Notes under the pieces: generated by a model
What the model saw: the letters and a program-made list of their open reading frames with translations, nothing else
The model's database searches: none
What the model was told of the DNA's origin: nothing
From: Bradyrhizobium diazoefficiens
GTDB lineage: Bacteria > Pseudomonadota > Alphaproteobacteria > Rhizobiales > Xanthobacteraceae
Direction of reading: 5' to 3'
Assembly: GCF_018129965.1 (NCBI RefSeq)
Contig: NZ_JAFCKW010000016.1
Span: 62,001 to 126,000 of the forward strand
Length of the DNA: 64,000 nucleotides
Translations under genes and position numbers: made by a program
In this document: piece by piece, positions 1 through 8,828 of the stretch
How positions within the stretch are numbered: position 1 is the first letter of the stretch
Layout of the letters: the number at the start of each line of letters is the position of its first letter

Positions 1-53
1 CGCCGGATGCGCCAAGCGACGTCGAGAGCCCGTATCCCGTGAGGCCGACCTGA
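1..53 (+). CDS. 3' end of an unidentified upstream gene (partial)
   Basis: Frame 3 is open from the left edge to a TGA at 51-53. The 16 visible codons end mostly in G or C, as in neighbouring genes, and encode an acidic, proline-containing tail. The TGA shares its A with the ATG of the next gene (TGATG), an arrangement usual for translationally coupled operon genes. Frame 1 also stays open to position 42, so the frame choice is inference. No function can be assigned from so little sequence. Confidence 0.4.
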   Translation, partial: PDAPSDVESPYPVRPT

Positions 54-982
54 TGAGCACGCTCCTCCTCTCCCACAAGGCCTGCCTCGACCACGACACG
101 CCGCCGGGTCATCCTGAACGGCCCGATCGCCTGCGCGCGGTCGAGGAAGCGCTGTCCATCGAGCGCTTCCAGTTCCTGGTGCGCGACCAGGCCCCGGAGG
201 GCGACCTCGATCTCGTCACGCTCTGCCACAACGAACACTACGTCACCGAGCTTCGCCACATCGCGCCGTCGAGCGGCCTCGTCTATCTCGACGGCGACAC
301 GTCGATGTCACCGGGCACGTGGGAAGCGGTGATGCGCGGCGTCGGCGGCGCGGTGGCCGCAACCGAAGCCGTCATGAATGGCGAGTACCGCAACGCCTTC
401 GTCGCCGTGCGCCCGCCAGGACATCACGCCGAGATCGGCAAGCCGATGGGCTTCTGCTTCTTCGACAATGTCGCGATCGCCGCGCGCCACGCCCAGCGCA
501 AATACGGCATCACGCGCGCCGCCATCGTCGATTTCGACGTGCATCATGGCAATGGCACGCAGGACATCTTCTGGTCAGACCCGACCGTGATGTATTGCTC
601 GACGCACCAGATGCCGTTGTTTCCGGGCACCGGCGCGACGGGCGAACGCGGCGAGCACGACACCATCGTCAACGCGCCGCTCGCCTCCGAGGACGGCGGC
701 CCCGAATTCCGGTCCGCGTTCGAGAATTTGATCCTGCCGCAGCTGACCAAGTTCAGTCCCGAGCTGTTGATCATCTCCGCCGGCTTTGATGCGCATTACC
801 GCGATCCTCTGGCTTCGCTGAACCTGCGCGCGGAGGACTACACCTGGGTCACGCGCAAGCTCATGGACCTTGCCGACAAGACCGCGGGAGGCCGCGTTGT
901 GTCGGTGCTCGAGGGCGGCTATGACCTGCAAGCATTGAAAGAATCTGTTACGGCGCATGTCGGTGCCCTGATGGGCGCTTAG
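53..982 (+). CDS. Histone deacetylase family protein (acetylpolyamine/acetyl-lysine amidohydrolase-like)
   Basis: This 309-residue protein is a single arginase-fold deacetylase domain of usual family length. Visible active-site elements are PPGHH (tandem histidines about 124-125), DFDVHHGNGTQ (zinc ligands Asp162 and His164) and SAGFDAH (Asp246), plus a late GGYD glycine/tyrosine motif. The family removes acetyl groups from lysines or polyamines using Zn2+ in the cytoplasm. The bacterial substrate cannot be told from sequence. The start overlaps the stop of an upstream reading frame, and xseB follows 74 bp downstream, suggesting one transcript. Confidence 0.9.
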   Translation: MSTLLLSHKACLDHDTPPGHPERPDRLRAVEEALSIERFQFLVRDQAPEGDLDLVTLCHNEHYVTELRHIAPSSGLVYLDGDTSMSPGTWEAVMRGVGGAVAATEAVMNGEYRNAFVAVRPPGHHAEIGKPMGFCFFDNVAIAARHAQRKYGITRAAIVDFDVHHGNGTQDIFWSDPTVMYCSTHQMPLFPGTGATGERGEHDTIVNAPLASEDGGPEFRSAFENLILPQLTKFSPELLIISAGFDAHYRDPLASLNLRAEDYTWVTRKLMDLADKTAGGRVVSVLEGGYDLQALKESVTAHVGALMGA

Positions 983-1056
983 ACAGACCCGCCACATTAC
1001 GCCCGCAAAACACTGCTGTTTTGCAAGAGCAGCGAATCGGGCAATCGGAAACGGAT

Positions 1057-1308
1057 ATGGCCGAAAATACTCAAGTCGACGTCGCCAAGCTCACCTTCGA
1101 GCGCGCGATCGAGGAACTCGAGACGATCGTCAAGCGGCTCGAGGACGGCAAGGTGCCGCTCGAGGAATCCGTCACGATCTACGAGCGCGGCGAAGCGCTG
1201 AAGCGGCGCTGCGAGGAGCTGCTGCGTCAGGCCGAGGCGCGGGTCGACAAGATCACCACCGATGCCAGCGGCCATGCCACCGGCACCGCACCGCTGGACG
1301 TGAAGTAG
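1057..1308 (+). CDS. xseB: Exodeoxyribonuclease VII small subunit
   Basis: This protein of 83 residues has the short all-helical composition of the exonuclease VII small subunit, with the family signature FERAIEELETIVKRLEDG followed by a helix rich in Glu and Arg. It binds the large subunit XseA to form the nuclease that degrades single-stranded DNA to oligonucleotides. The ATG at 1057 is chosen because the family motif begins shortly after it; an upstream TTG at 1021 would add 12 unconserved residues. xseA is not in this window, which is common in alphaproteobacteria. Confidence 0.93.
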   Translation: MAENTQVDVAKLTFERAIEELETIVKRLEDGKVPLEESVTIYERGEALKRRCEELLRQAEARVDKITTDASGHATGTAPLDVK

Positions 1309-1886
1309 AGGCCGCTGCCCAACCGCCCATCTGCCGGCCAACATTTTTCCTTGATCACACGGTTCCATTTGCGGGAACGCCCGACTCCTCGGGTTTGGAC
1401 GTGGTGGTGATGGACGCCCCGGGGCCGTTCACCGGCCGGATTCTGATCCAAAGGAGCCAATTTCACCGCGAAATACTGCCGAGGAACCGGGCAATGTCGG
1501 AACCTCCTGGAAGACGTCCCAGTTAACCAATCTGGCCCACGGGTTGCACGTGCATGCCCGTAATCTGGCCAGCGGGTTGGCTTTGGCCCAAGCTTTGGTG
1601 TAAAGCTGCGCTGAGTGTGGCTTTTTGCAAGCCTTGCGTGGGCATCGATTACCGACGACAAGCGCTTCAAATTGCTGATGAAATTGGCTGGGACGGACGA
1701 AGCCGATCTAAGTGACAGGGATCACAGAGACTGAACCGGAGCGCACTTAAGCTCACCTAAGCTTGAAGACGGGGCTTTGCCCCATGCAGGTGGCTCCGAC
1801 GGTTTTAGGACTCGCGCTGCGCCGACATTGTGCAAACCCATCGCGCACCGGAACGACCTTCCGGCGCTGACAAATTGGAAATCGCC
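1309..1886. other. Intergenic region before dxs, no confident gene
   Basis: No open frame here has convincing codon use. A 38-codon plus-strand frame starting near 1410 is open but has no recognisable motif. A small G+C hairpin (GGGGCTTTGCCCC) lies near 1770 and could be a weak terminator or leader structure. The stretch probably holds the dxs promoter and leader, but I could not fix a -35/-10 pair. Confidence 0.5.
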
Positions 1887-3815
1887 GTGAACGCATACAG
1901 TAAGACGCCGCTTCTCGACACCATCCGGACACCCGACGACCTGCGCAAGCTCAAGGTCGAGCAGGTCCGCCAGGTCGCCGACGAGCTGCGGCAGGAGACC
2001 ATCGATGCCGTCTCGGTGACCGGCGGTCACTTCGGCGCGGGTCTCGGCGTGGTCGAACTCACCACGGCGATCCATTACGTCTTCGACACGCCGCGCGACC
2101 GGCTGATCTGGGACGTCGGCCACCAGGCCTATCCGCACAAGATCCTCACCGGCCGGCGCGACCGTATCCGCACGCTGCGCACCGGCGGCGGCCTGTCCGG
2201 CTTCACCAAGCGCAGCGAGAGCGATTACGATCCGTTCGGCGCCGCGCATTCCTCGACCTCGATCTCCGCCGGCCTCGGCATGGCGGTCGCACGCGACCTC
2301 GCCGGCGGCAACAACAACGTCATCGCAGTGATTGGTGACGGCGCGATGTCGGCAGGCATGGCCTATGAGGCCATGAACAATGCGGGTGCGATGAATTCGC
2401 GCCTGATCGTCATCCTCAACGACAACGACATGTCGATCGCACCGCCGGTCGGCGCCATGAGCGCGTATCTGTCGCGCCTCTACTCCGGCAAGACCTATCG
2501 CACGCTGCGCGAGGCCGCCAAGCAGATCAACCAGCGCCTGCCCAAGGTCATCGCCAGCCGCGCCAACCGCGTCGAGGAATATTCGCGCGGCTTCATGATG
2601 GACGGCGGCACGCTGTTCGAGGAGCTCGGCTTCTATTACGTCGGCCCGATCGACGGCCATAACCTCGACCATCTCCTGCCCGTGCTGAAGAACGTGCGCG
2701 ACATGGAGACCGGCCCGATCCTGGTCCACGTCGTGACCCAGAAAGGCAAGGGCTACGGTCCTGCGGAAGCCTCCGCCGACAAGTACCACGCCGTCGTGAA
2801 GTTCGACGTCGCGACCGGCACCCAGGCCAAGTCCAAGCCGAACGCGCCGGCCTACCAGAACGTGTTCGGCCAGAGCCTCGTCAAGGAAGCTCAGAAGGAC
2901 GACAAGATCGTCGCCATCACGGCGGCAATGCCGTCTGGCACCGGCGTCGACATCTTCAACAAGGCGTTCCCCGACCGCACCTTCGACGTCGGCATCGCCG
3001 AGCAGCACGCGGTGACGTTCGCCGCCGGTCTTGCGACCGAAGGCTACAAGCCGTTCTGCGCGATCTACTCGACCTTCCTGCAGCGCGGCTATGACCAGAT
3101 CGTGCACGACGTCGCGATCCAGAACCTGCCCGTACGCTTCGCCATCGACCGCGCCGGCCTGGTCGGCGCCGACGGCGCGACGCATGCCGGTTCGTTCGAC
3201 AACGCCTATCTCGGCTGCCTGCCCAACATGGTGATCATGGCCGCGGCCGACGAGGCCGAGCTCGTTCACATGGTGGCGACGCAGGTCGCGATCAACGACC
3301 GTCCGAGCTCGCTGCGCTATCCGCGCGGCGAGGGCCGCGGCGTCGAGATGCCCGACGTCGGCGTTCCCCTCGAGATCGGCAAGGGCCGCATCATCCGCCA
3401 GGGCAACAAGATCGCCCTGCTCTCCTTCGGAACGCGCCTCGCCGAATGCGAGAAGGCCGCCGACGAGCTTGCAGCCCATGGCCTCTCCACCACGATTGCG
3501 GACGCGCGCTTCATGAAGCCGCTCGACACTGAGCTGGTGCTCAAGCTCGCCCGTGACCACGACGTCCTGATCACGATCGAGGAAGGCTCGATCGGCGGCT
3601 TCGGTTCGCATGTCGCGCAGTATCTGACAGACCAGGGCGCGCTCGACACCGGCATGGTGCGGTTCCGCTCGCTGGTGCTGCCCGACGTGTTCCAGGACCA
3701 CGACACCCCGGCGGCGATGTACGCCCGCGCCGGTCTCGACGCCAAGGGCATCGTCTCCAAGGTGTTCGAGGCGCTCGGCAAGGACGTGAAGGCCGAGACG
3801 GTCAAGCTGGCCTGA
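1887..3815 (+). CDS. dxs: 1-deoxy-D-xylulose-5-phosphate synthase
   Basis: Dxs condenses pyruvate and glyceraldehyde 3-phosphate to DXP, the first step of the MEP isoprenoid pathway and a precursor for thiamine and pyridoxal. The 642-residue length fits the family. GGHFGAGLG gives the conserved histidine near residue 47. GDGAMSAGM (about 150) and the following LNDNDMSI form the thiamine-diphosphate/Mg site. DVGIAEQHAVTFAAGL near 370 carries the catalytic glutamate, and a transketolase C-terminal domain follows. I chose the GTG at 1887, preceded by GGAAA, because homologues begin close to this point. An ATG at 1830 would add 19 residues. Confidence 0.95.
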   Translation: MNAYSKTPLLDTIRTPDDLRKLKVEQVRQVADELRQETIDAVSVTGGHFGAGLGVVELTTAIHYVFDTPRDRLIWDVGHQAYPHKILTGRRDRIRTLRTGGGLSGFTKRSESDYDPFGAAHSSTSISAGLGMAVARDLAGGNNNVIAVIGDGAMSAGMAYEAMNNAGAMNSRLIVILNDNDMSIAPPVGAMSAYLSRLYSGKTYRTLREAAKQINQRLPKVIASRANRVEEYSRGFMMDGGTLFEELGFYYVGPIDGHNLDHLLPVLKNVRDMETGPILVHVVTQKGKGYGPAEASADKYHAVVKFDVATGTQAKSKPNAPAYQNVFGQSLVKEAQKDDKIVAITAAMPSGTGVDIFNKAFPDRTFDVGIAEQHAVTFAAGLATEGYKPFCAIYSTFLQRGYDQIVHDVAIQNLPVRFAIDRAGLVGADGATHAGSFDNAYLGCLPNMVIMAAADEAELVHMVATQVAINDRPSSLRYPRGEGRGVEMPDVGVPLEIGKGRIIRQGNKIALLSFGTRLAECEKAADELAAHGLSTTIADARFMKPLDTELVLKLARDHDVLITIEEGSIGGFGSHVAQYLTDQGALDTGMVRFRSLVLPDVFQDHDTPAAMYARAGLDAKGIVSKVFEALGKDVKAETVKLA

Positions 3816-3830
3816 TCGTCGTACGGGCAC

Positions 3831-3960
3831 TGAACCTCACCTCTCCCATTGGGAGAGGTCGTATCGCGCGAGAGATCCGGCTGAGGGGTTCAGGTCCCAC
3901 GAGAGAGTGTAACCCCTCACCCGCGCCTTCGGCGCGACCTCTCCCTTTGGGAGAGGTTCA
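3831..3960. repeat. Composite intergenic palindrome (CTCTCCC hairpins)
   Basis: TGAACCTC at 3831-3838 is mirrored by GAGGTTCA at 3953-3960. Inside are two near-identical hairpins, CTCTCCC-N3-GGGAGAG at 3841-3857 and 3939-3955, and an inner AGGGGTT/AACCCCT pair. This architecture is typical of dispersed palindromic elements in Bradyrhizobium intergenic spaces. It may end dxs transcription, but there is no clear T-tract. Confidence 0.7.
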
Positions 3961-4008
3961 GCACCGCCGACGCCGTTGCAGCTTCGCGCCTCTTCGAGCG
4001 TTCACGCC

Positions 4009-4563
4009 ATGAAAATCTATCTGGCAGGCCCCGACGTGTTCCTGCCGGATGCGGTCGAGATTGGCCGGCGCAAGGTTGATATCTGCGCGGCTCACGGCCT
4101 CACCGGCCTCTATCCGCTCGACAATATCGTCGACCTCGCCGCTCCGGACGCCTCCCGGCAGATCTTTTGCGGCAACGAGGCGATGATGGATGCGGCGGAC
4201 GCGATCATCGCCAACCTCACCCCGTTCCGCGGCGCCGGCGCCGATCCCGGTACCGTCTACGAACTCGGCTACATGGCCGGCCGCGGCAAGTTCTGCCTCG
4301 CTTATTCCAACGACGGCACCGTCTATGCCGACCGCGTCGGCCGCCTCATGGACGTGACCTCCGAGAACGGGCGACTGGTCGATAAGGATGGGCTGACGGT
4401 CGAGGATTTCGGCCTCGTCGACAATCTCATGATGATCCATGCGCTCGAGCTGCACGGCTGCCCGCTGGTGACGCCGGCGGCAACGCCCGTCGACGCCTGG
4501 CACGATCTTGCTGCATTCGAGGCTTGCGTCCGGATGGCAGCCGCGCGATTGATCGCTCCTTGA
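4009..4563 (+). CDS. Nucleoside 2-deoxyribosyltransferase
   Basis: This 184-residue protein begins with the family signature YLAGPDVFLPDA and contains DPGTVYELGYM, which holds the nucleophilic glutamate of nucleoside deoxyribosyltransferases. The family moves a deoxyribosyl group between bases or hydrolyses nucleoside derivatives for salvage. The ATG at 4009 directly precedes the first beta strand, so the upstream in-frame start at 3976 is unlikely. A TlyA-type gene begins 25 bp downstream on the same strand. Confidence 0.88.
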   Translation: MKIYLAGPDVFLPDAVEIGRRKVDICAAHGLTGLYPLDNIVDLAAPDASRQIFCGNEAMMDAADAIIANLTPFRGAGADPGTVYELGYMAGRGKFCLAYSNDGTVYADRVGRLMDVTSENGRLVDKDGLTVEDFGLVDNLMMIHALELHGCPLVTPAATPVDAWHDLAAFEACVRMAAARLIAP

Positions 4564-4588
4564 GCGCTCGTCCTGTTTCGGAGAACCG

Positions 4589-5323
4589 ATGCCCCCTGCC
4601 CGCAAACGCGCGGATGTTCTGCTGGTCGAGCGCGGCTTGTTCGAGAGCCGGGCACGGGCGCGCGCCGCGATCGAGGCCGGTCTTGTCACGGCCGACGACA
4701 AGCAGGTGGCAAAACCGTCGGAGACGATCGCCGCGGACGCGGTGATCCAGGCCGAGCCCGCGCACCCCTATGTCTCGCGCGGCGGCGTCAAGCTCGCCGG
4801 CGCGCTGGAGCGCTACCCGATCGAGATCGAGGACCATGTCTGCCTCGATGTCGGCGCCTCCACCGGTGGGTTCACCGAGGTGCTGCTGGCGAACGGCGCC
4901 AGCCTGGTGTTCGCGGTCGATGTCGGCACCAGCCAGTTGCACCCATCGCTTCAGGGGCATTCCAGGATCGTGTCGATGGAGGAGACCGACATCCGCAGCT
5001 ATGACGGCAAGCGGCTGCCGGCGCGGCCCGATGTCGTCGTCATCGACGTCAGCTTCATCTCGCTGAAGTCCGTTCTGCCCGTGGCGCTGTCGCTGGCGGC
5101 AGCGCCGGTCAGCCTGCTGGCGCTGATCAAGCCGCAATTCGAGGCCGACCGGAAGCACAACAAGAAAGGCATCATCCGCGATGCCGCCGTGCATGCGGAA
5201 GTCTGCGACGACATCGCGGCCTTTGCCGCGTCGCTCGGCTGCACCGATATCGAGGTGTTCCCCTCCCCGATTGCGGGCGGCGACGGCAATATCGAATTCT
5301 TCCTGGGCGCGCGACGTGGTTGA
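4589..5323 (+). CDS. tlyA: TlyA family rRNA methyltransferase / hemolysin A-like
   Basis: This 244-residue protein has an S4 RNA-binding domain at about residues 5-65 and an FtsJ-like Rossmann methyltransferase domain. Motif I is visible as CLDVGASTGGFTEVLL, followed by DVVVIDVSFISL. Characterised TlyA proteins 2'-O-methylate cytidines of 16S and 23S rRNA. The hemolysin name is historical. The last codons overlap the GTG of the next RNA methyltransferase, so the two are probably translationally coupled. Confidence 0.9.
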   Translation: MPPARKRADVLLVERGLFESRARARAAIEAGLVTADDKQVAKPSETIAADAVIQAEPAHPYVSRGGVKLAGALERYPIEIEDHVCLDVGASTGGFTEVLLANGASLVFAVDVGTSQLHPSLQGHSRIVSMEETDIRSYDGKRLPARPDVVVIDVSFISLKSVLPVALSLAAAPVSLLALIKPQFEADRKHNKKGIIRDAAVHAEVCDDIAAFAASLGCTDIEVFPSPIAGGDGNIEFFLGARRG

Positions 5324-6563
5324 GCGCCTGACCATCGATCATGTCGGCCACCGCGGCGACGGCGTCTGCCTTGATGCCGGCGAAACGGTCTACGTGCCCT
5401 ATACGCTCGGCGGCGAGACCGTCGAGGTCGATCACGTCGCCGGCCATCATCCCGACCGCCGCAAGCTGCTGGCGGTCGATATCGCCAGCCCGGAGCGCAT
5501 CGCGCCGTTCTGCCCGCATTTCGGCATTTGCGGCGGCTGCGCGATCCAGCACTGGGCGAGCGAAGCCTACCGCGCCTGGAAGCGCGGCATCGTGGTCGAG
5601 ACGCTGACGCAGGCCGGCATCGCTTGCGAGGTGGCGCCGCTGGTCGACGCCCATGGTGCCGGACGCAGGCGCGTCACCCTGCATGGGCGGTTCGGCACGC
5701 ATGACGTCCTCAAGGTCGGCTTCTCCGCGGCGAACTCGCACGACGTCGTTCCGATCGACCGATGCCCGATTCTCGATCCGGCGCTTGGCGGCGCGCTCGA
5801 TGCCGCCTGGGCGATTTCCGAACCGCTGACGTCCAGAATGCCGGTGACCAAGCCGCTGGACATCCAGATCACCGCCACCGCCAACGGCCTCGACGTCGAC
5901 GTCCGCGGCTCCGGACCGCTGCCGACGCCGCTGGTCACCGCGCTGTCGCGCGTCGCCGAACAGCATCGGCTGGCGCGGCTGACGCGCCACGGCGAGCTGG
6001 TGCTGCAGCGCCTGCCGCCGACGGTCAGGATGGGCCGCGCCGAGGTGACACTGCCGCCGGGCTCGTTCCTGCAGGCGACCGTCGCCGGCGAAGAGACGCT
6101 CGCCGCGCTCGTCGCCGAACGCATCGGCAAAGCCAAAGCGGTTCTCGACCTCTTCTGCGGTGTCGGGCCGTTTGCGTTGAGGCTCGCCGAGAAGGCGCAT
6201 GTGACCGCCTATGACAACGATGCCGGCGCGATCGACGCGCTCTTGAAAGCGGCGCGGACGCCGGGCCTGAAGCCGATCAAGGCCGAGCCGCGCGACCTGT
6301 TCCGCCGCCCGCTGGTGCCGCCGGAGCTGCGCGACTTCGACGCGGTGGTATTCGACCCGCCGCGCCAGGGCGCGCAGGCGCAGGCGCTGAAGCTCGCTGC
6401 GAGCAAGGTGCCCGTGGTGATCGCGGTCTCCTGCAACGTCGCGACGTTTGCCCGCGACGCGCGGCTGCTGATCGATGGCGGCTACAGGATTGAGCGCGTG
6501 ATCCCGGTCGACCAGTTCCGCCACACGCCGCATGTGGAAGTGGTGGCGAAGTTCACGCGGTAA
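5316..6563 (+). CDS. Class I SAM-dependent RNA (uracil-5) methyltransferase, RumA/TrmA type
   Basis: This 415-residue protein shows the layout of 5-methyluridine methyltransferases. A TRAM-like N-terminal region leads to a cysteine cluster around residue 68 (CPHFGICGGC) for a 4Fe-4S centre. SAM motif I is VLDLFCGVGPFAL, motif IV is FDPPRQGAQAQ, and the catalytic cysteine is in SCN of AVSCNVATF. The closing HTPHVEVVA motif is also present. The target is probably a uridine in 23S rRNA, by family. The GTG start at 5316 overlaps tlyA by 8 bp. Longer in-frame starts lie wholly inside tlyA. Confidence 0.88.
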   Translation: MVERLTIDHVGHRGDGVCLDAGETVYVPYTLGGETVEVDHVAGHHPDRRKLLAVDIASPERIAPFCPHFGICGGCAIQHWASEAYRAWKRGIVVETLTQAGIACEVAPLVDAHGAGRRRVTLHGRFGTHDVLKVGFSAANSHDVVPIDRCPILDPALGGALDAAWAISEPLTSRMPVTKPLDIQITATANGLDVDVRGSGPLPTPLVTALSRVAEQHRLARLTRHGELVLQRLPPTVRMGRAEVTLPPGSFLQATVAGEETLAALVAERIGKAKAVLDLFCGVGPFALRLAEKAHVTAYDNDAGAIDALLKAARTPGLKPIKAEPRDLFRRPLVPPELRDFDAVVFDPPRQGAQAQALKLAASKVPVVIAVSCNVATFARDARLLIDGGYRIERVIPVDQFRHTPHVEVVAKFTR

Positions 6564-6566
6564 TTT

Positions 6567-7169
6567 TCAGCGCCGAAGACCACCCAGCGCCGGCGACTCC
6601 CCTGGGAGCATGTTCGATCGGATATCGCTGTCCATGCGGCCCGAATCCTGCTGGGTGAAGCCGGCTCCGAACGACAGGCTGAGATTGGAGGTGGGTTTGA
6701 ATTCGACCCCTGCGAACGCGCCGTAACCGGGCGACACGCCGGAAGTGAGCGGCGCGAGCGAGCTGCCAATGCCACCGCTGTATTTCAGCGTGTCGAAGCC
6801 GGCAAAGAACGTGACCGGCATGCCGCCCGCCGTCTTGGTGTTGTAGCCGAACTGCGTGCTGTCATAAGAGAGCGCACTGAAATTGCCGGAAGGCGCGGTC
6901 TGGGTGAGACCGCTCAGACCAAGATTGCCGCGCTCGCTTCCGACAAAGAAACCGGGACGAAAACCGTAGCTTTCGTTGGCATTGCCGGTGCCGAAGCTCG
7001 GAAAGTTGCCGTAAACGTCGGCGCTCTGACCGGCACCGCTGCCAAAGCCGAAAGCTCCGCCCGGAATCCAATACCTGAGGGGAGCGACTTGCGCATGAGC
7101 CGGCGCTTCGCCGAGGCAGAGCACCGCGAACAGAGTTGCGAGACCGAAACAAGGTACAAGGCTGGGCAT
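6567..7169 (-). CDS. Secreted hypothetical protein, glycine/serine-rich
   Basis: I do not recognise this 200-residue protein. From the ATG at 7169 it opens with a hydrophobic signal peptide ending near an AHA-type site at about residue 26. The remainder is rich in Gly, Ser, Phe and Asn with alternating hydrophobic residues, as in outer-membrane beta strands. The end, including FKPTSNLSLSFGAGF, resembles the terminal strand of a small beta-barrel or autotransporter-like protein. A TTG at 7196 would add nine residues. It is convergent with the RNA methyltransferase gene, 3 bp away. Confidence 0.65.
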   Translation of the reverse strand: MPSLVPCFGLATLFAVLCLGEAPAHAQVAPLRYWIPGGAFGFGSGAGQSADVYGNFPSFGTGNANESYGFRPGFFVGSERGNLGLSGLTQTAPSGNFSALSYDSTQFGYNTKTAGGMPVTFFAGFDTLKYSGGIGSSLAPLTSGVSPGYGAFAGVEFKPTSNLSLSFGAGFTQQDSGRMDSDIRSNMLPGESPALGGLRR

Positions 7170-7355
7170 TCGGATGACCGTCAGAATAACGCGCAAATTA
7201 TACGCAACAGACGGCGCAAAGGCCAGCAGGGCTCGCGCGCAGGCATGCCTTCGTCAGGTTCCAGGATGCGCGCCCGGGGCCTTGCACGGGCCGCGCCGCA
7301 ACGTAAGCTGGCCCCGAACAAGGCGGCGCTAGTCCGCCCGAACGGGAGGATGACG

Positions 7356-7997
7356 ATGCGATATATTGGCCTGGCGCTGGCTGTGATGGTCACCGTAGCG
7401 ATCCCCGGAGCCGGCCGCGCGGCCGAGCCGACCCGCTTCATGCCGCTGAAACAGGACGAACTTACCCCGCCGCAGAAGGAATGGGCGGATGCGATCGCAG
7501 TGCCGCCGCGCAACGCCAAATTCACGAACCCGCCCTACCGCGCCTATATCCGCAACCCGGAGCTGGCACCGAAGCTTTCGGCCATGTCGGACTATCTGCG
7601 CTGGAATTCATCGCTGCAAGCGCGCCTCAGCGAATTCGCCATCCTGATCACCGCGCGGCAATGGGCCGCGCAATACGAATGGTTCGCGCATTATCCGCTG
7701 GCGATGAAGGCCGGGCTCGATCCCGAGGTCGCGAAAGATATCGCGAACGGTGTCCGGCCGAAGGCGATGAAGGATGACGAAGCCGCGCTCTACGACCTTG
7801 CGATGGCGCTCTATCGCGACAAGAAGGTGTCGGACGACGTCTACCGCGCCGCGCAGCAAAAATTCGGCGAGCGCGGCATCATGGATATCATCGGCCTGAT
7901 CGGCTATTACGACCTGGTCTCGATGACGCTGATCACGATGCAGGCCGAAGCGCCCAACGACAGCGTGCCGCCGCTACCGCCACTTGCTGCGAAGTAG
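7356..7997 (+). CDS. Carboxymuconolactone decarboxylase family protein, exported
   Basis: This 213-residue protein has a signal peptide (residues 1-20) and a CMD/AhpD-like all-helical domain seen in RLSEFAILITARQWAAQYEW followed by HYPLAMKAGLDPEV. It lacks the AhpD C-x-x-C pair, so peroxidase activity is not supported. CMD proteins include decarboxylases and redox helpers; the reaction here is unknown. The ATG at 7356 is preferred over 7350 because GGGAGGA then lies about 6 nt upstream, a normal Shine-Dalgarno spacing. Confidence 0.82.
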   Translation: MRYIGLALAVMVTVAIPGAGRAAEPTRFMPLKQDELTPPQKEWADAIAVPPRNAKFTNPPYRAYIRNPELAPKLSAMSDYLRWNSSLQARLSEFAILITARQWAAQYEWFAHYPLAMKAGLDPEVAKDIANGVRPKAMKDDEAALYDLAMALYRDKKVSDDVYRAAQQKFGERGIMDIIGLIGYYDLVSMTLITMQAEAPNDSVPPLPPLAAK

Positions 7998-8008
7998 CTT
8001 GTCGAAGT

Positions 8009-8704
8009 TCAGGCCGTCCTGTCGACTGACGACGACGAATCCGCCGGCGGATATTTCGACACGGGCACCGTGAACGACTTGTTGCCGACCTGGAAGATGA
8101 CCGAACCGGTCTGTCCGTCCTTGGTCGAGATCTGCGACTGCCCGAACATGATAACGTCGTTGTAGACGATGCCGGTGCCCTGTCGGGTGATGCCTTCGGT
8201 GGTGACGCTGACCTGGGCTTCCTTGCCATTGACGCCGAGCACACGGAAGCTTGCGCTCTTGCCATTGTCGCTCGAATAGCCGCCCCAGCTTCCGATGAGG
8301 CGGCTGTCGGAGGCCGGCGGCGCCTGCTTCTGGAGAGACGCCGTCTGCTTGCCGGCGCCACCTGCCGAGAACAGAAGCACAAGGTTCTGGCCGTCCTTGG
8401 TGCCGACGGTCACCGAGCCGAAGGTGATGGTCGCGCCACTGACCTGGGCAAAGCCACGCTCGGTGTGACCGTTGTGGGTGTATTCGACCTGCGCCCGGGA
8501 GCCGCGGATGTTCACCACCTTGAAACCGACGGGCTGGTTGTTGCCTGCCCAATTGCCCTGCCAGTCACCGATCAGATTGCTCTGGTGATAGACCCGCTCA
8601 TTGGCGGGTGAGATCTGGCTGGTGCTCGCAGAGATGACGGCCATTACATTGCCCAGCGGACGGATCTGGTCGACCCGGCCTTCGTTGGTTTCCCGATCAG
8701 CCAA
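8009..8704 (-). CDS. Hypothetical protein with an internal tandem domain duplication
   Basis: I do not recognise a named family. The protein (up to 231 residues) contains two similar units. The first runs from LIGDWQGNW to FGSVTVGTKDGQN; the second from LIGSWGGYSSDNG to FGQSQISTKDGQT. Both are about 75 residues of predicted beta structure, with the same order of motifs (LIG-W, variable middle, T-KDGQ). This suggests a lipocalin- or sheet-like repeat protein. The listed start is a TTG at 8704; ATG at 8644 is an alternative and keeps both repeats. No signal peptide is obvious. Confidence 0.65.
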   Translation of the reverse strand: MADRETNEGRVDQIRPLGNVMAVISASTSQISPANERVYHQSNLIGDWQGNWAGNNQPVGFKVVNIRGSRAQVEYTHNGHTERGFAQVSGATITFGSVTVGTKDGQNLVLLFSAGGAGKQTASLQKQAPPASDSRLIGSWGGYSSDNGKSASFRVLGVNGKEAQVSVTTEGITRQGTGIVYNDVIMFGQSQISTKDGQTGSVIFQVGNKSFTVPVSKYPPADSSSSVDRTA

Positions 8705-8828
8705 TCAGCCACGGAATGGAAACACATGGAAACATTCCGATTAGGACCCCTCCATCGTTAACGGGCGGTTAAATTCAACCACCGGGAGAGCAGAGGCAAA
8801 ACGTCTCACTCGGGGCCGGCGGCGCGCC

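Noticed and set aside
1722..3830. Long minus-strand open frame of about 700 codons antisense to dxs
   Set aside because: It lies opposite a highly conserved dxs gene, has no recognisable domain and has the Arg/His-rich composition typical of antisense frames in GC-rich DNA.
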